NCBI GenBank assembly: GCA_963575745.1
Contig: CAUYUJ010020704.1
Location: 481,270-545,269 of the forward strand
Source: Prorocentrum cordatum
Lineage: Eukaryota > Sar > Dinophyceae > Prorocentrales > Prorocentraceae
Direction of reading: 5' to 3'
Length of the DNA: 64,000 nucleotides
Shown here one piece after another: positions 62,363-64,000 of this stretch. The notes beneath the pieces were generated by a model. It was given only the letters and a program-made list of their open reading frames with translations. It made no database searches and was not told where the DNA came from. A program made the translations under genes and the position numbers. Position 1 is the stretch's first letter. Every line of letters begins with the position of its first letter.

Positions 62363-62633
62363 GATGTGCGCAGGAGCTCCTGAGGCTGGCGTGGCGAGCT
62401 TTTCCCCATCGGCGTCCACTTCCTGGTCCTCCTGTCCACTTTCCCTGTCCTCGCCGCGCCTTTCATGCTCTGCGCGCGCATGTGTTTGGGGAGTACTATT
62501 GTGATCGTATTCAGGGGGCTTCGGCCTTCGTCTTCCGCCCGCTTGCGGGCAGCGGATTTATCGAAATAGGTTGTGGAATCGGTGCTCGCTTTTCGGCCAC
62601 GCTCCACCTCCTCCTCCTCCTCCCCATCATCAT

Positions 62634-62655
62634 CCCGTAGCCACGTTGGCTCAAG
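62634..62655 (+). other. Spliced-leader relic abutting a start codon
   Basis: GCCACGTTGGCTCAAG ends a 22-nt SL-like sequence that begins CCCGTA. It has two or three differences from the SL, follows CCT and CAT triplets (62606-62633), and is immediately followed by ATG at 62656. Confidence 0.85.
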
Positions 62656-64000
62656 ATGGCGCGCCATCGCGAGCGCAGCGTGGATTCCGCTAGTCCGCGG
62701 CCAGTTCCAATTGTTTTGCAGCCGCCACCAGGGGCGAGCTGCCGTCCACTCCTGCGTATGATCCCGGCGTTGCAGGCCGCCTTTCACATTGCTGTGCGTC
62801 CCGCTCAGAGCATCCAGTCTGTCTCGAGCACTGTGCCGAGCACCCGTATTCCCGCATCGTCTGCAGCGCCGTGCTCCCATGTCGAGCCATCGCGTGCTGC
62901 TCCGACCCAGTCAACGAGAGTCAGTCAAGTACGCGGTGGTCCTGCAGTGCACTTGGCCAGTGGCGAATCGTTGAACAGCAACTCGGTGCCCGTTGTCAGT
63001 GCAACAACATGTCCGCCGCCTTCTCAGACAGAGACGACCAATCCAACGTCTCCACGCCCCGCAGTCGCCGAGAAGACCACCACCAACGCCGCGAATATTC
63101 TCGCCGCGATGAACGCGGCCATGGCGATCACCAGCAGCGACGGGAAGAACCCCGCAGAGATGGCAGACGCGTTGCCCGCGAACTGCTGGAACACCGCGGC
63201 AGCGCAGGATTGAGTTGCCAAGGCCCCGCAGGTGCTCGCCAGCATCAAAGCCGCGCAGCAGATCGAGGACCCGTTCGCCGCCCACCGACCCCAGCGCGCA
63301 GGTCAGCCAGATCGGGGGGAAGCGCTGCGCCCGAAGCCCCGACCGTGGCCGTGGAAGAGCGTGCGAAGCCACCGCGTGGTCCTGCTTTCTTTATGACGCC
63401 CTTCAGGGCGATGCTGACCCATGTGCCAACGCCGCGTTTATCGAGCGGCAGCTGGGGCCCGCAGCCGCCGAACAACTCGTCCGTGATATCGAACTGGCCC
63501 CCACCTTTGCTTCCCAACCCGCTGCTGCGCCAGCCGCTCCAGTCACTGGCCACGCTACTCCTGGATCACAACGCGAGCCGCATCATCCACATCAAGAACG
63601 ACATGAACCGCTACCTGGGATACCCGAAGGCTTCGACGTTGCTCTCGGGGAACTCATGCATCGACAAGTCGCTACTGCTGCCTCGCGCTTTCAAGCACAA
63701 GCTGACCAGCTTTTCACTGAATCTCGTGAAAGTGCCCGCCTTCTCGCTCAACGACATGTTACCGCTGCTGAACGCCGAGTGGGCGCGCCCCATAGCGAAG
63801 TCGCCCGCGCTCGCAGAGAACAAGACCGCCAGGCTTCTGAGCAGCAGCGCATATGGGAACATATCGACCTGGTGCGCGACGCCTTCGCCATCGCAGAAGC
63901 TCAGATGCCGATCGCAGAACTCAATCGTCTTGCCGAATGGGAAAGTCGGCCTGATCCGACGCTCTTCGTCGCGGGTTGTCAGCGCCCCCTGGCTCCGAAT
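62656..64000 (+). pseudogene. SL-headed coding region running off the window, frame shifting
   Basis: ATG at 62656 follows the SL relic with no gap: MARHRERSVDSASPRPVPIV. That frame ends at 63213. Other frames look more coding-like in places: FPHRLQRRAPMSSHRVLLRP then ESVKYAVVLQC (62830-62950), then NNMSAAFSDRDDQSNVSTPR with an Arg-rich SRREDHHQRREYSRRDERGH stretch (63000-63130), then from about 63370 to the window edge CFLYDALQGDADPCANAAFI, VALGELMHRQVATAASRFQA and HVTAAERRVGAPHSEVARAR, a long open coiled-coil-like stretch without stop. Three frame changes suggest a decayed retrocopy. The protein family resembles uncharacterised dinoflagellate proteins beginning MARHR; function is unknown. 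Confidence 0.4.

Noticed and set aside
1-64000. tRNA, rRNA, snRNA, SL RNA genes and CRISPR arrays
   Set aside because: No cloverleaf, rRNA-like block, spliced-leader RNA gene (SL followed by a GT donor and Sm site) or spaced direct-repeat array was seen by eye; short RNA genes could be missed without a covariance search.

Overview
This window looks like nuclear DNA of a dinoflagellate (alveolate). The evidence is in the sequence: several relics of the dinoflagellate spliced leader (SL, 3' half CCATTTTGGCTCAAG) fused to reading frames; introns with GC or AG|G-type boundaries; high GC with long GAC/GTC, CCT/GGA and CAT arrays; and dense, decayed retroelements. The species cannot be fixed from the sequence alone.

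Layout. (1) 1-6.8 kb: dispersed foldback (MITE-like) repeats, microsatellites and one small two-exon coding fragment (5495-6624). (2) 6.8-16.9 kb: a macro-array of about eight diverged 0.9-1.6 kb units, each with a central GAC/GAT-rich part that has expanded into long perfect arrays in some units. (3) 17-20 kb: foldback elements, a minisatellite and two related GTC arrays. (4) 20.0-49.4 kb: what I read as a host gene of the UPF0301/AlgH (DUF179) family. Four small exons lie at 20030-21471 and the last at 49053-49400, separated by a 27.6-kb intron. That intron holds a nearly intact-length but decayed Ty1/copia retrotransposon (21881-48272, 163-bp LTRs about 90% identical, primer-binding site, Gag, protease, methyltransferase-like region, DD35E integrase, RT, RNase H). 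The copia element is itself split by a 17.1-kb insertion (28701-45819) bounded by inverted repeats. On the minus strand the insertion carries a transposase-like gene, a cytosine-methyltransferase-like gene and a long multi-exon gene of a dinoflagellate-type coiled-coil family. Introns of these genes are largely CCT/GGA repeats.

(5) 50.6-60.6 kb: a LINE whose 5' end starts with three tandem SL relics, with a broken ORF1, an AP-type endonuclease and a 1009-codon ORF with RT and zinc knuckle. Its endonuclease is split by a second LINE fragment (54329-56445) flanked by an 11-bp target-site duplication. (6) 60.6-64 kb: two further SL-relic-headed coding regions, one with a CCCH zinc finger and one running off the window; both have broken frames.

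No rRNA, tRNA or CRISPR was recognised. Most coding regions carry frameshifts or stops, so this is mainly a record of nested insertion, intron gain and mRNA retroposition around one plausible host gene. All domain assignments were made by eye from translated sequence and family knowledge, without database searches.
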